Below, piece by piece: positions 1 to 5,877 of a DNA stretch of 5,885 nucleotides. Source of the DNA: an uncultured Streptococcus sp. Lineage in GTDB: Bacteria > Bacillota > Bacilli > Lactobacillales > Streptococcaceae. The stretch covers positions 1 through 5,885 of the forward strand of contig CAJZGQ010000072.1 in NCBI GenBank assembly GCA_916048115.1, in the 5' to 3' direction. The notes beneath the pieces were generated by a model. It ran no database searches. It saw only the letters and a program-made list of their open reading frames with translations, and was not told the DNA's origin. Each line of letters begins with the position of its first letter. Position 1 is the first letter of the stretch. The position numbers were made by a program, and so were the translations under genes.

Positions 1-20
1 CGACAATCCAAAAACAATTG

Positions 21-54
21 AGAGGCTAGGACTTTTGTCCCAGCCTCTTTTTTT
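21..54 (+). terminator. Intrinsic terminator of the upstream gene
   Basis: A 12-bp stem (AGAGGCTAGGAC at 21-32 with GTCCCAGCCTCT at 37-48) closes a TTTT loop and has one A-C mismatch. The T-run at 48-54 makes it a plus-strand rho-independent terminator. No matching T-run follows on the minus strand. GAGGCTGGGAC-type hairpins like this are common gene-end terminators in streptococci. The gene it ends is outside the window. A TGA in frame 1 (19-21) abuts the stem and could be its stop codon, but six codons are too few to judge. Confidence 0.88.
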
Positions 55-128
55 ACTGCAAGGAAGGCTCGTGGGGCCTAGGAAATTGCTAGTCTCTAAC
101 ATTAAAAGGAAAAAAATGTAAAAAAAGC

Positions 129-157
129 TTGACAAAGCAAATCATTAGCAGTATTAT
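129..157 (+). promoter_or_regulatory. Sigma-A promoter of the adcAII-pht operon
   Basis: A consensus -35 TTGACA (129-134) lies exactly 17 bp from a near-consensus -10 TATTAT (152-157), with no extended TG. Transcription should start around 163-165, leaving a leader of roughly 50 nt before the adcAII start codon. The last base of the -10 is also the first base of the first AdcR-like box, so a bound repressor would cover the -10 edge, the start point and the early transcribed region. Positions 61-128 upstream show no gene and no other recognisable site. Confidence 0.85.
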
Positions 158-192
158 TAACTAGTTAATTAACCGATTAATAAACTAGTTAA
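157..192. promoter_or_regulatory. Three abutting AdcR-type zinc-repressor boxes
   Basis: Three 12-bp elements follow each other without a gap. Box 1 is TTAACTAGTTAA (157-168), a perfect palindrome matching the known streptococcal AdcR consensus TTAACYRGTTAA at all 12 positions. Box 2 is TTAACCGATTAA (169-180), 11 of 12. Box 3 is TAAACTAGTTAA (181-192), 11 of 12. AdcR is a MarR-family repressor that binds this motif when loaded with Zn(II). The position, from the -10 edge to about +28, fits simple steric repression. That all three boxes are occupied is inference; the match to the motif and the location before adcAII make zinc control very likely. Confidence 0.9.
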
Positions 193-205
193 TAAAAATG
201 AAAAA

Positions 206-212
206 GAGGTGA
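206..212 (+). promoter_or_regulatory. Ribosome binding site of adcAII
   Basis: GAGGTGA (206-212), inside AAAGAGGTGA, resembles the Shine-Dalgarno consensus and precedes the ATG at 216 by only 3 nt, which is short. A second candidate, AGGAG at 222-226, lies within the coding sequence, 4 nt before an in-frame ATG at 231. The site therefore does not settle the start codon on its own. Confidence 0.6.
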
Positions 213-215
213 AGG

Positions 216-1151
216 ATGAATAGGAGAAAAATGAAGGTTCTGGGACTCTTGTTTCTCGGTTTCTTTCTACTGACAGCTTGTGGAAGTCAAGGAAATGCGG
301 GCAAGCCCCCTTCTAAAAAAGGTCTTAAAATTGTCACGAGTTTTTATCCCATCTATGCCCTGGTCAAGGAAATCTCTGGCGATCAAAATGACATCTGGAT
401 GGTTCAGTCAGGTGCAGGGATCCATGATTACGAGCCCTCAACCAAGGAAGTGGCCCAGATCTATGATGCGGATGTATTTGTCTATCATTCTCAGACCCTG
501 GAATCTTGGGCTAGTCGCTTAGATCCTAATCTACAAGGTTCCAAGTTACAGGTGATCGAAGGGAGTCAAGGAATGACCCTTGATAAGGTGGCTGGATTAG
601 AGGATGTTGAGGCTGGTCAGGGAAAAGAAGACAAGCATTTGTATGATCCGCATACTTGGTTGGATCCTGTAAAAATCGCAGAGGAAGGAAAGATCATTGC
701 CCAGCGCTTGGGAGAGATCGATCCAAAGAACAAGGAGCGCTATCAGGCCAATGCTCAAAAGCTTGAAAAGCGCTGTGAGGAACTGGTAGCCCACTACCAG
801 CCTCTCTTTGACAAGGCCAAGCAAAAGACTTTTGTGACCCAGCATACGGCCTTTTCTTATCTGGCCAAACGCTTTGGTCTCAAGCAGTTAGGGATTGCTG
901 GAATTTCCCCAGAGCAAGAACCGACCGCTCGGCAATTGGCCGAGATCCAGCAGTTTGTCAAAGATTATCAGGTGAAAACGATTTTTGTAGAGAAGCACAC
1001 GTCGTCAAAAGTGGCAGATAGTATTGCCAAGGCAACAGGGGCGCGTGTCAAGGTCTTGGATCCACTGGAAGCCGATCCACAAAACGATAAGGATTTATTA
1101 AAAAATTTAGAAGAAAATATGGCGAGTTTAGCCAAGGAATTAGAGGAGTAA
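216..1151 (+). CDS. adcAII: Zinc-binding lipoprotein AdcAII (Lmb family), ABC importer component
   Basis: This is a cluster 9 (ZnuA/TroA-like) metal-binding protein, lipid-anchored outside the membrane, that delivers Zn(II) to the AdcBC transporter. In group A and B streptococci the homologue is called Lmb, for reported laminin binding. The 311 residues begin with a basic n-region and hydrophobic core (about residues 7-19), then a lipobox Leu-Thr-Ala-Cys with the lipidated Cys at 22. The mature domain starts near KIVTSFYPIYALV. The likely zinc ligands His70, His146 (in DPHTW), His210 (in TQH) and Glu285 have the same spacing as in crystallised AdcAII. It lacks the long His-rich loop and the C-terminal ZinT domain that mark AdcA, and the length is normal for AdcAII. 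Start at 216 is preferred; Met6 (231) is a real alternative that leaves the lipobox intact. It is the first gene of the operon and is followed 7 nt later by pht. Confidence 0.95.
   Translation: MNRRKMKVLGLLFLGFFLLTACGSQGNAGKPPSKKGLKIVTSFYPIYALVKEISGDQNDIWMVQSGAGIHDYEPSTKEVAQIYDADVFVYHSQTLESWASRLDPNLQGSKLQVIEGSQGMTLDKVAGLEDVEAGQGKEDKHLYDPHTWLDPVKIAEEGKIIAQRLGEIDPKNKERYQANAQKLEKRCEELVAHYQPLFDKAKQKTFVTQHTAFSYLAKRFGLKQLGIAGISPEQEPTARQLAEIQQFVKDYQVKTIFVEKHTSSKVADSIAKATGARVKVLDPLEADPQNDKDLLKNLEENMASLAKELEE
1143..1148 (+). promoter_or_regulatory. Ribosome binding site of pht, inside the adcAII 3' end
   Basis: GAGGAG (1143-1148) forms the last two sense codons (Glu-Glu) of adcAII and lies 10 nt before the pht ATG at 1159. 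Because the site sits immediately upstream of the adcAII stop codon, ribosomes finishing adcAII would be delivered to it. This suggests translational coupling. Confidence 0.75.
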
Positions 1152-1158
1152 ATCAAGA

Positions 1159-4100
1159 ATGAAGAAAAAGGGAACGATTGGAATTGTAGCGACTTTGGGA
1201 ATAGGGCTCTGTGCCTATGCGCTCAGTCAGCAACCACAAGCTAAGGAAGAGAAAAAGAATCAGATTCAGTATCTACAGGCAGAAAAGAAAGCGTCATCGA
1301 CTGCCTCCAGCAAAAAGGAAGACAGCATCGAAGCAGTCAATGCCAAGGAAAAGACTCAGGCGGAGCAGATCGTCATCAAAATTACGGATGAAGGCTTTGT
1401 CACTTCTCATGGGGATCATTTTCATTACTATAGTGGTAAGGTCCCATTTGATGCCATCTTTAGTGAGGAGTTGATTTTGCGAGATCCAACCTATCAGCTC
1501 CAAGAAGCTGATATTGTCAGCAAGGTCAAGGATGGCTATATCATTAAACGCGCTGGTAAATACTATCTCTACTTAAAGGATGCGCAACATACGGTCAATG
1601 TGCGCTCGATCGAAGAGATCGCTCAACAACAAAAAGGAGGCACTAAAGAAGAAGGGGAAACAGGAGCGGTACAGGCAAGCTCCTCGCACAAGGCAGGCAA
1701 AACCCGTGACTTCCGTCAACCTAGTCAAGCGCTGAAAGAAGGAAAGACCCTTGAAACGCTGACTGCTAAAAATCATTCAGGAGGAGGCTATCGTACGGAC
1801 GATGGTTATGTCTTTAGCCCTGGAGATGTCATTTCAGATACAGGAGATGGCTTCATTGTGCCCCATGGTGGACATTACCATTATATTCCAAAGAGTGCCT
1901 TATCTGCTGGCGAGTTAGCAGCAGCCCTTTCGGCCTTAGGTGGTCAAGCTGGCCATCAGGCTCTAGCTGGAGCAAGCACAGAACAAGGGCAAGGGACTCC
2001 AAATCAAGCCTCTCCAAGCTTAGGAAAACAAGCTAGCAACCAGCCGTCAGCCAGTCCAACCCCTACACAGACGACACCAGTGCCGTCTAAACCAGTAAAC
2101 TCGAAACCGACTTCAACGCTCAGCAATCTGATGGAAGAATTGCAGAAAACACCTCTGTCTTCTCGTCATGTGGAGTCTGATGGTTCTGTCTTTGATCCAA
2201 GTAAGATCACCAAGTGGACCGATCAAGGAATTGTCTACCCTCACGGGGATCATTTCCACTTTATCCCTTACAGCTCCCTATCTCCTTTAGAACGTGAGCT
2301 GGCGCGGCAATTCCAACTGCTTCGGGCCCAAGGTGCTACTACACCTGCTGAAATAAGTCCAAACCGGCCTTCAAGTCCAAGTACAAAACCAATTGACCAT
2401 GATCACGAGCATGAACATGGAGATAGTCACGAGCATGAACATGGGGATAGTCATGGGGATAGTCACGAGCATGAACATGGGGACAGTCATGATCACGAGC
2501 ACGAAGAGGAGCACGATCATGGTTTCCATGCAGACATGGTCATCAGTAAGGACGAGGACGGTTACATGGTCGCTCATGGCAACCACGCTCATTATTTCTA
2601 TAAAAAGGACCTCTCTCCTCAAGAGATTGCAGCAGCAGAGGCAACTCTGGCAGGTAAGAAAGAAGAGTCCAAGGGACAGCCACTGACAGATGATGTCGCC
2701 AGCTATTCTCGCGATGCCTCAGATGAGGAAAAGATCCAGTACATCAGTAAGACCTACGGCGTCCCTCGTGAGGCCATTAAGATTTCCAATGGTTTCTTTG
2801 TCTTTAACAATCCAGACCAAGAATACGATCCGACCCACATCCACCCTTATGCCGTTCGGAAGGAACACGTTCGGATTCCACTTGAGACGGGTAATCCTGA
2901 ACTAGACTTTATCAATGAACTCTATGCAACAGCCCTTCGCTCGGGGATTTCTCCTTATAGCCTCCAGATTGAAAATGGTCAGTTTGTCATCCCACATGGC
3001 GATCACAACCACTACATCAAGGTGCGATCAGCGGGACTAGCAGACTACTTAGCTCATCGCCTTCCTACCATCCAATCGCCTTACAAAAAAGGAGACTTGA
3101 ATAAAAAAGCAGTAGAGGACAGAGTCAACCAACTTTTAGCAGAAAGCCGGACTCTTTACGCTTCTGATCCATTGCAGCAACGACGGATTGAGCTCATCTT
3201 GGGCCACTTCTTGGAAAATGTCAAGAGCTTCCCAAGTAACTCGACGGAAGGCTACCTGGCCAGTCTCAAACAGGTTGATGAGCAATACATCCATGCGACT
3301 CAAGCGATCAAACCAAAAGAAGAGACAGCCCTCGATCGTCGATACCAAGAATTGCTGGAACAAGTGCGCTTGCTAGACACAGAAGCCTTCCAACTGAAGA
3401 AGGAAGGGTTGGTCTCACAACTGCAGGAAGCCTATGCTGCCAAGGACAGCAAGCGTTTAGAGCAGGAAGGGAAGCTATTAGAAGCTGTTCAGGAGATGCA
3501 AGATCGGACGGGTGTGACATCGGTCGACTATCTCAAGTACTTCTATCAAAGCTTGAGCGATGCGCGCTTGACGCCAGAATTGCGCACCAAGGCGGCAGAT
3601 CTAGCTTTGAAACTCTATCGGGCCCAAGCCTTTGAAGAAGCCTGGGATGCTAAGGCTCACTTTATGGAACTCTACCAAACCAAGCAGGCAATTGACCAGC
3701 TCTTCTCTCAAGAAAAAGGCCAAACCTATCCTATTGAAAAAACAGTTTTGGATCAAAAAGGAAGTCAGGCCCCATCTTATAACTTAGCGGTCTATGATTT
3801 CCTCAAGGGATTATATGGAGAGTTGGACAAGGCGACAGAATCCCGTCAACGAACCAGCATCCTGACAGCCCTCTCAGAGCAAATCCAGTCGCTCTTGCCA
3901 CAAGTCGAAGACCAGGCCAAACGAACTGCCTTTGAAGCAAGTTTGGCTCAGCTTGGAAATGAGACGGATCCAGACAAGGCTATTGCAAGTGGACAAGCTC
4001 TGTTACGCGAAATCAGTGACACCATTGAAAAGCAAAAACAAAAGCAAACAGAAGAGCCTCAGATTGGGGATGTCGCCCTTTATCAACAACTCTATAACCA

Positions 4101-4449
4101 ATTGATGACGCTTCACCAACAATTGCAGGAAAAGGGTGCTAGTGATGCTGTATTTGATCGCTTAGAAGCTCTCTTTGACCAATTGGCTAATCCAAAGAGT
4201 GACAAGGCAGCCTTACTACAGGCTATCCAAGCCTTTCAGGCAGAGTTAGCAGCAATGCCATCTGCAAGCGAAGCGGGGAAACCAGCTAGCACGGTCGAAA
4301 CGCCTGTCACTGCAGAGACTCCAGTGGAAACAGAAGCAGCAGCTTCAGAAGGAAGCAAGCCTGCCACAACTGAGACAGAAACTGAGCCTGCAAGCCCGGC
4401 TTCCATAGAAGAAGGCACGTCAGATGCACCATCTTCTCAGGACCAATAG
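1159..4449 (+). CDS. phtE-like: Polyhistidine triad surface protein, PhtE-like
   Basis: Pht proteins are streptococcal surface proteins that bind Zn(II) through HxxHxH triads, are thought to hand zinc to AdcAII, and are vaccine antigens in pneumococcus. The 1096 residues contain: a signal segment (1-22) with Cys18 in a non-canonical lipobox IGLC; five triads at His84-87-89 (HGDHFH), 236-239-241 (HGGHYH), 362-365-367 (HGDHFH), 473-476-478 (HGNHAH) and 613-616-618 (HGDHNH), most preceded by a DGYVF-type module and followed by Pro/Lys and Leu-Ser; a Ser/Pro/Thr/Gln linker (about 260-320); a tract with 17 His (413-457); a THIHP motif (559-563); a long Gln/Glu/Leu-rich helical region (about 645-1030); and an acidic Thr/Pro/Glu/Ala tail. 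There is no LPXTG motif or C-terminal membrane anchor, so attachment would depend on the N-terminus. Segments such as QRRIEL, NST.GYLASL and DRTGVTSVDYLKYFY match pneumococcal PhtE from memory. It has five triads where I recall six in PhtE. The paralogue assignment is inference; family membership is secure. Confidence 0.94.
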   Translation: MKKKGTIGIVATLGIGLCAYALSQQPQAKEEKKNQIQYLQAEKKASSTASSKKEDSIEAVNAKEKTQAEQIVIKITDEGFVTSHGDHFHYYSGKVPFDAIFSEELILRDPTYQLQEADIVSKVKDGYIIKRAGKYYLYLKDAQHTVNVRSIEEIAQQQKGGTKEEGETGAVQASSSHKAGKTRDFRQPSQALKEGKTLETLTAKNHSGGGYRTDDGYVFSPGDVISDTGDGFIVPHGGHYHYIPKSALSAGELAAALSALGGQAGHQALAGASTEQGQGTPNQASPSLGKQASNQPSASPTPTQTTPVPSKPVNSKPTSTLSNLMEELQKTPLSSRHVESDGSVFDPSKITKWTDQGIVYPHGDHFHFIPYSSLSPLERELARQFQLLRAQGATTPAEISPNRPSSPSTKPIDHDHEHEHGDSHEHEHGDSHGDSHEHEHGDSHDHEHEEEHDHGFHADMVISKDEDGYMVAHGNHAHYFYKKDLSPQEIAAAEATLAGKKEESKGQPLTDDVASYSRDASDEEKIQYISKTYGVPREAIKISNGFFVFNNPDQEYDPTHIHPYAVRKEHVRIPLETGNPELDFINELYATALRSGISPYSLQIENGQFVIPHGDHNHYIKVRSAGLADYLAHRLPTIQSPYKKGDLNKKAVEDRVNQLLAESRTLYASDPLQQRRIELILGHFLENVKSFPSNSTEGYLASLKQVDEQYIHATQAIKPKEETALDRRYQELLEQVRLLDTEAFQLKKEGLVSQLQEAYAAKDSKRLEQEGKLLEAVQEMQDRTGVTSVDYLKYFYQSLSDARLTPELRTKAADLALKLYRAQAFEEAWDAKAHFMELYQTKQAIDQLFSQEKGQTYPIEKTVLDQKGSQAPSYNLAVYDFLKGLYGELDKATESRQRTSILTALSEQIQSLLPQVEDQAKRTAFEASLAQLGNETDPDKAIASGQALLREISDTIEKQKQKQTEEPQIGDVALYQQLYNQLMTLHQQLQEKGASDAVFDRLEALFDQLANPKSDKAALLQAIQAFQAELAAMPSASEAGKPASTVETPVTAETPVETEAAASEGSKPATTETETEPASPASIEEGTSDAPSSQDQ
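2395..2529 (+). other. Histidine-rich metal-binding tract in the Pht protein
   Basis: These 45 codons (residues 413-457) encode 17 His alternating with Asp and Glu (DHDHEHEHGDS-type), a composition typical of low-affinity Zn(II)-buffering loops such as those in AdcA/ZnuA and zinc exporters. The tract sits between triads 3 and 4 and runs directly into the GFHADMV segment that leads to triad 4. Metal binding is inferred from composition only. Confidence 0.85.
2404..2487 (+). repeat. In-frame 24-bp tandem repeat array encoding HEHEHGDS
   Basis: Three copies of a 24-bp unit encoding HEHEHGDS lie at 2404-2427, 2428-2451 and 2464-2487. Copies 1 and 2 differ at one base, as do copies 2 and 3. A 12-bp half unit (HGDS) at 2452-2463 separates copies 2 and 3. 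All units are multiples of 3, so gain or loss by slippage or recombination would change tract length without shifting the frame. The near-identity of the copies points to recent duplication. Confidence 0.92.
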
Positions 4450-4456
4450 AAAATAG

Positions 4457-4489
4457 AAAATCATCTGAAAGACATTTCAGATGATTTTT
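4457..4489. terminator. Terminator between convergent pht and hydrolase genes
   Basis: A perfect 14-bp stem (AAAATCATCTGAAA at 4457-4470 with its complement at 4475-4488) closes a GACA loop and ends in a T-run (4485-4489), 7 nt after the pht stop codon. On the minus strand the same hairpin is followed by TTTTCTATTTTC, so it can also serve the convergent hydrolase gene, whose stop codon is about 50 nt away. The rest of the gap (4490-4537) shows nothing recognisable. Confidence 0.88.
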
Positions 4490-4537
4490 GCGTTCTAGTA
4501 AATAGAAGAGGTGGTTTCTTTTTTCAGTTGTTGAGTC

Positions 4538-5722
4538 TCATTCCTTGTGCTCAAGAAGCAGTTGTGAGGAGGACTCGACTGCTTTTTTTCGCTTGAAAAA
4601 TGCAGTCATTTGAACCAGAATGCGGGGAACCGTCTGCCATTTTTTCCAAGCTTGGACACGGGTGTCGATGAGTTGCTTGGCTAGACGTTCCAGCATTTCT
4701 CTTTCTGTTGGATCTAGGTCCTGAGCATTTTGAAAGATTTCTTTGATCTTGGAGAAATTTTTCAAGTTCATCAAATCATTAATCGAAGTGATGCCGGCGT
4801 CCAGAAAAATGCCAAAAAAAGTATCAAAGAACTTCTTGCGCTCATCCGCCGATGTTTCGCGAACCCACTGCTTCAGGGTCTCGTCGGTCTGCTGGCTATC
4901 GGGACTGGTTTGATCTAGGGTCACAAATTTATCTTTCTCAATCATCCAAGTAAAAGCGTCATGCTGGACAAAGCCACCAAAAGCTCGGCTTTTGACAATC
5001 GTAGCAGGCTCAGGGACTTCTAGCATCATGCCGACGATGGATCCTTGAGGGACAAAGCGACGAATGATTGGGGACGTCCGCTGGTAGCCTTCAGTCTCGA
5101 TAATGGCCCTGTTGAGGCCAGGAGCATCGTAGCTGTAGATGGCATCGACTCGTTCAAATAAGGAATCCGGCAGGTAAGTGCAGGCATAGGTTGCCAGATT
5201 GCCCCCTTTGGAGTGACCGGCTACTAAGAAGCGCCCTTTAGGAAATTCCTTCATGACGTTTTGTAGGTAGCTGGCTGCGCGTCTCTGAGCTGGAACATGA
5301 TCCATATAGGTCATGTGGAAGTCTTCCTTCCAGCCGATCAAGGTGTCATCCGTCCCTCTGAAGACAACTAAATAAACATTCATGGTAAGACGATAGGTCA
5401 TGGCCGCAAACTGCTTCTGAACATCGGGGTCATATTCGTTGACATAGTTGAGGAGTTTGATGTTTTTAAAACGCTTTGAACTAGCTAAGTCATCGACTAA
5501 TTGCAGGTGTTGGTCTGTCACGATGAAATCGGTGGTTCGATCGACTAGCTCTGCTGCATCAGATAAACGGACTTCAATATTGGTCGTATCCCCTTGTGGC
5601 ACGATCCGATCAAAAGGAAGATAGGTCAGCTCTGTCAGTGCCAGGACATCCAGTTCATTGAAAGGACGGTCATATATGGAATCGTAGGTCACTTCTTTTA
5701 GGTAATCAAAAATAGTTGACAT
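4538..5722 (-). CDS. DUF2974/Mbeg1-like alpha/beta hydrolase, function unknown
   Basis: This is a predicted cytoplasmic serine hydrolase with a lipase-class-3-like fold; the substrate is unknown. With the ATG at 5722 it has 394 residues. FRGTDD (121-126), after strand MNVYLVV, fits the oxyanion-hole loop. GHSKGG (169-174) is the nucleophile elbow with Ser171. YDAPGL (198-203) follows the next core strand, and His254 in VQHDAF is the likely catalytic His. Asp199 is a possible acid, but I cannot assign it firmly. Residues from about 285 onward form a helical, charged C-terminal extension. There is no signal peptide or membrane segment. The start at 5722 is chosen because GGGAGG lies 5 nt upstream; the longer in-frame reading from 5761 begins with TTG and would overlap the promoter -10. 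The gene converges on pht, has its own promoter, and shows no evident zinc link. Confidence 0.87.
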   Translation of the reverse strand: MSTIFDYLKEVTYDSIYDRPFNELDVLALTELTYLPFDRIVPQGDTTNIEVRLSDAAELVDRTTDFIVTDQHLQLVDDLASSKRFKNIKLLNYVNEYDPDVQKQFAAMTYRLTMNVYLVVFRGTDDTLIGWKEDFHMTYMDHVPAQRRAASYLQNVMKEFPKGRFLVAGHSKGGNLATYACTYLPDSLFERVDAIYSYDAPGLNRAIIETEGYQRTSPIIRRFVPQGSIVGMMLEVPEPATIVKSRAFGGFVQHDAFTWMIEKDKFVTLDQTSPDSQQTDETLKQWVRETSADERKKFFDTFFGIFLDAGITSINDLMNLKNFSKIKEIFQNAQDLDPTEREMLERLAKQLIDTRVQAWKKWQTVPRILVQMTAFFKRKKAVESSSQLLLEHKE

Positions 5723-5727
5723 CTGTG

Positions 5728-5733
5728 CCTCCC
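5728..5733 (-). promoter_or_regulatory. Ribosome binding site of the hydrolase gene
   Basis: Read on the minus strand this is GGGAGG, followed by CACAG and then the ATG whose first base is 5722. The strength and 5-nt spacing decide the start codon in favour of the 394-residue form. Confidence 0.85.
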
Positions 5734-5749
5734 GTGTCTCATTTCTTTC

Positions 5750-5779
5750 AGTATAGCACAAAAATGGATGGAGAAAAAG
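5750..5779 (-). promoter_or_regulatory. Extended -10 promoter of the hydrolase gene
   Basis: On the minus strand TGCTATACT (5758 down to 5750) is an extended -10 (TGn plus TATACT). Seventeen bases further upstream the hexamer TTTTTC (5778 down to 5773) is a poor -35, so the TG extension probably compensates. The leader would be roughly 20 nt, leaving room for the ribosome binding site. No AdcR-type box is present. Confidence 0.65.
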
Positions 5780-5839
5780 CGCCTTCCATCAAGAAAGTAG
5801 GAGTGAGATCTTCTTTCCCTCTGAAACAGCCTTTTTCTC
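5771..5839. repeat. 9-bp inverted repeat carrying the -35 regions of both divergent promoters
   Basis: GAGAAAAAG (5771-5779) and CTTTTTCTC (5831-5839) are exact inverted copies, 51 bp apart. Each copy lies exactly 12 bp upstream of an extended -10 facing outward. The simplest reading is two similar weak -35 regions; a shared protein-binding site is the alternative. Confidence 0.7.
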
Positions 5840-5860
5840 TGCTTCTTAATCTGTTATAAT
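5831..5860 (+). promoter_or_regulatory. Extended -10 promoter of the gene to the right
   Basis: TGTTATAAT (5852-5860) combines a consensus -10 TATAAT with an upstream TG. With a 17-bp spacer the -35 position holds TTTTTC (5832-5837), which is poor. Transcription would start near 5867 and proceed out of the window. It is divergent from the hydrolase gene. Confidence 0.7.
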
Positions 5861-5877
5861 AGGAAGAAGAAAAAAAG

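Noticed and set aside
198..212. Four-codon reading frame ATG AAA AAG AGG TGA as a regulatory leader peptide
   Set aside because: It is too short and lacks a clear ribosome binding site or attenuator hairpin. Chance is likely, so it is noted only as a possible influence on adcAII initiation.
2371..2686. Open frames on both strands across the His-rich repeat (for example 2371-2622 minus and 2393-2686 plus)
   Set aside because: They arise from the CAT/GAG-rich repeats, whose in-frame period keeps all phases open. They have Met/Val/Ser-rich low-complexity translations and lie inside a well-supported gene.
4236..4418. Minus-strand 60-residue frame opposite the Pht C-terminal tail
   Set aside because: Its Ala/Val/Ser-rich translation is the antisense of a biased Thr/Glu/Ala tail, with no start signals or recognisable domain.
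5723..5761. N-terminal extension of the hydrolase to a 407-residue form
   Set aside because: The start at 5761 is TTG without a ribosome binding site and would overlap the extended -10 region. The ATG at 5722 has GGGAGG at good spacing.
5767..5790. Short inverted repeat GATGGA (5767-5772) and TCCATC (5785-5790) as a terminator or operator
   Set aside because: The stem is only 6 bp with a 12-nt loop and no T-run, and lies upstream of both predicted transcription starts. It is not distinguishable from chance.
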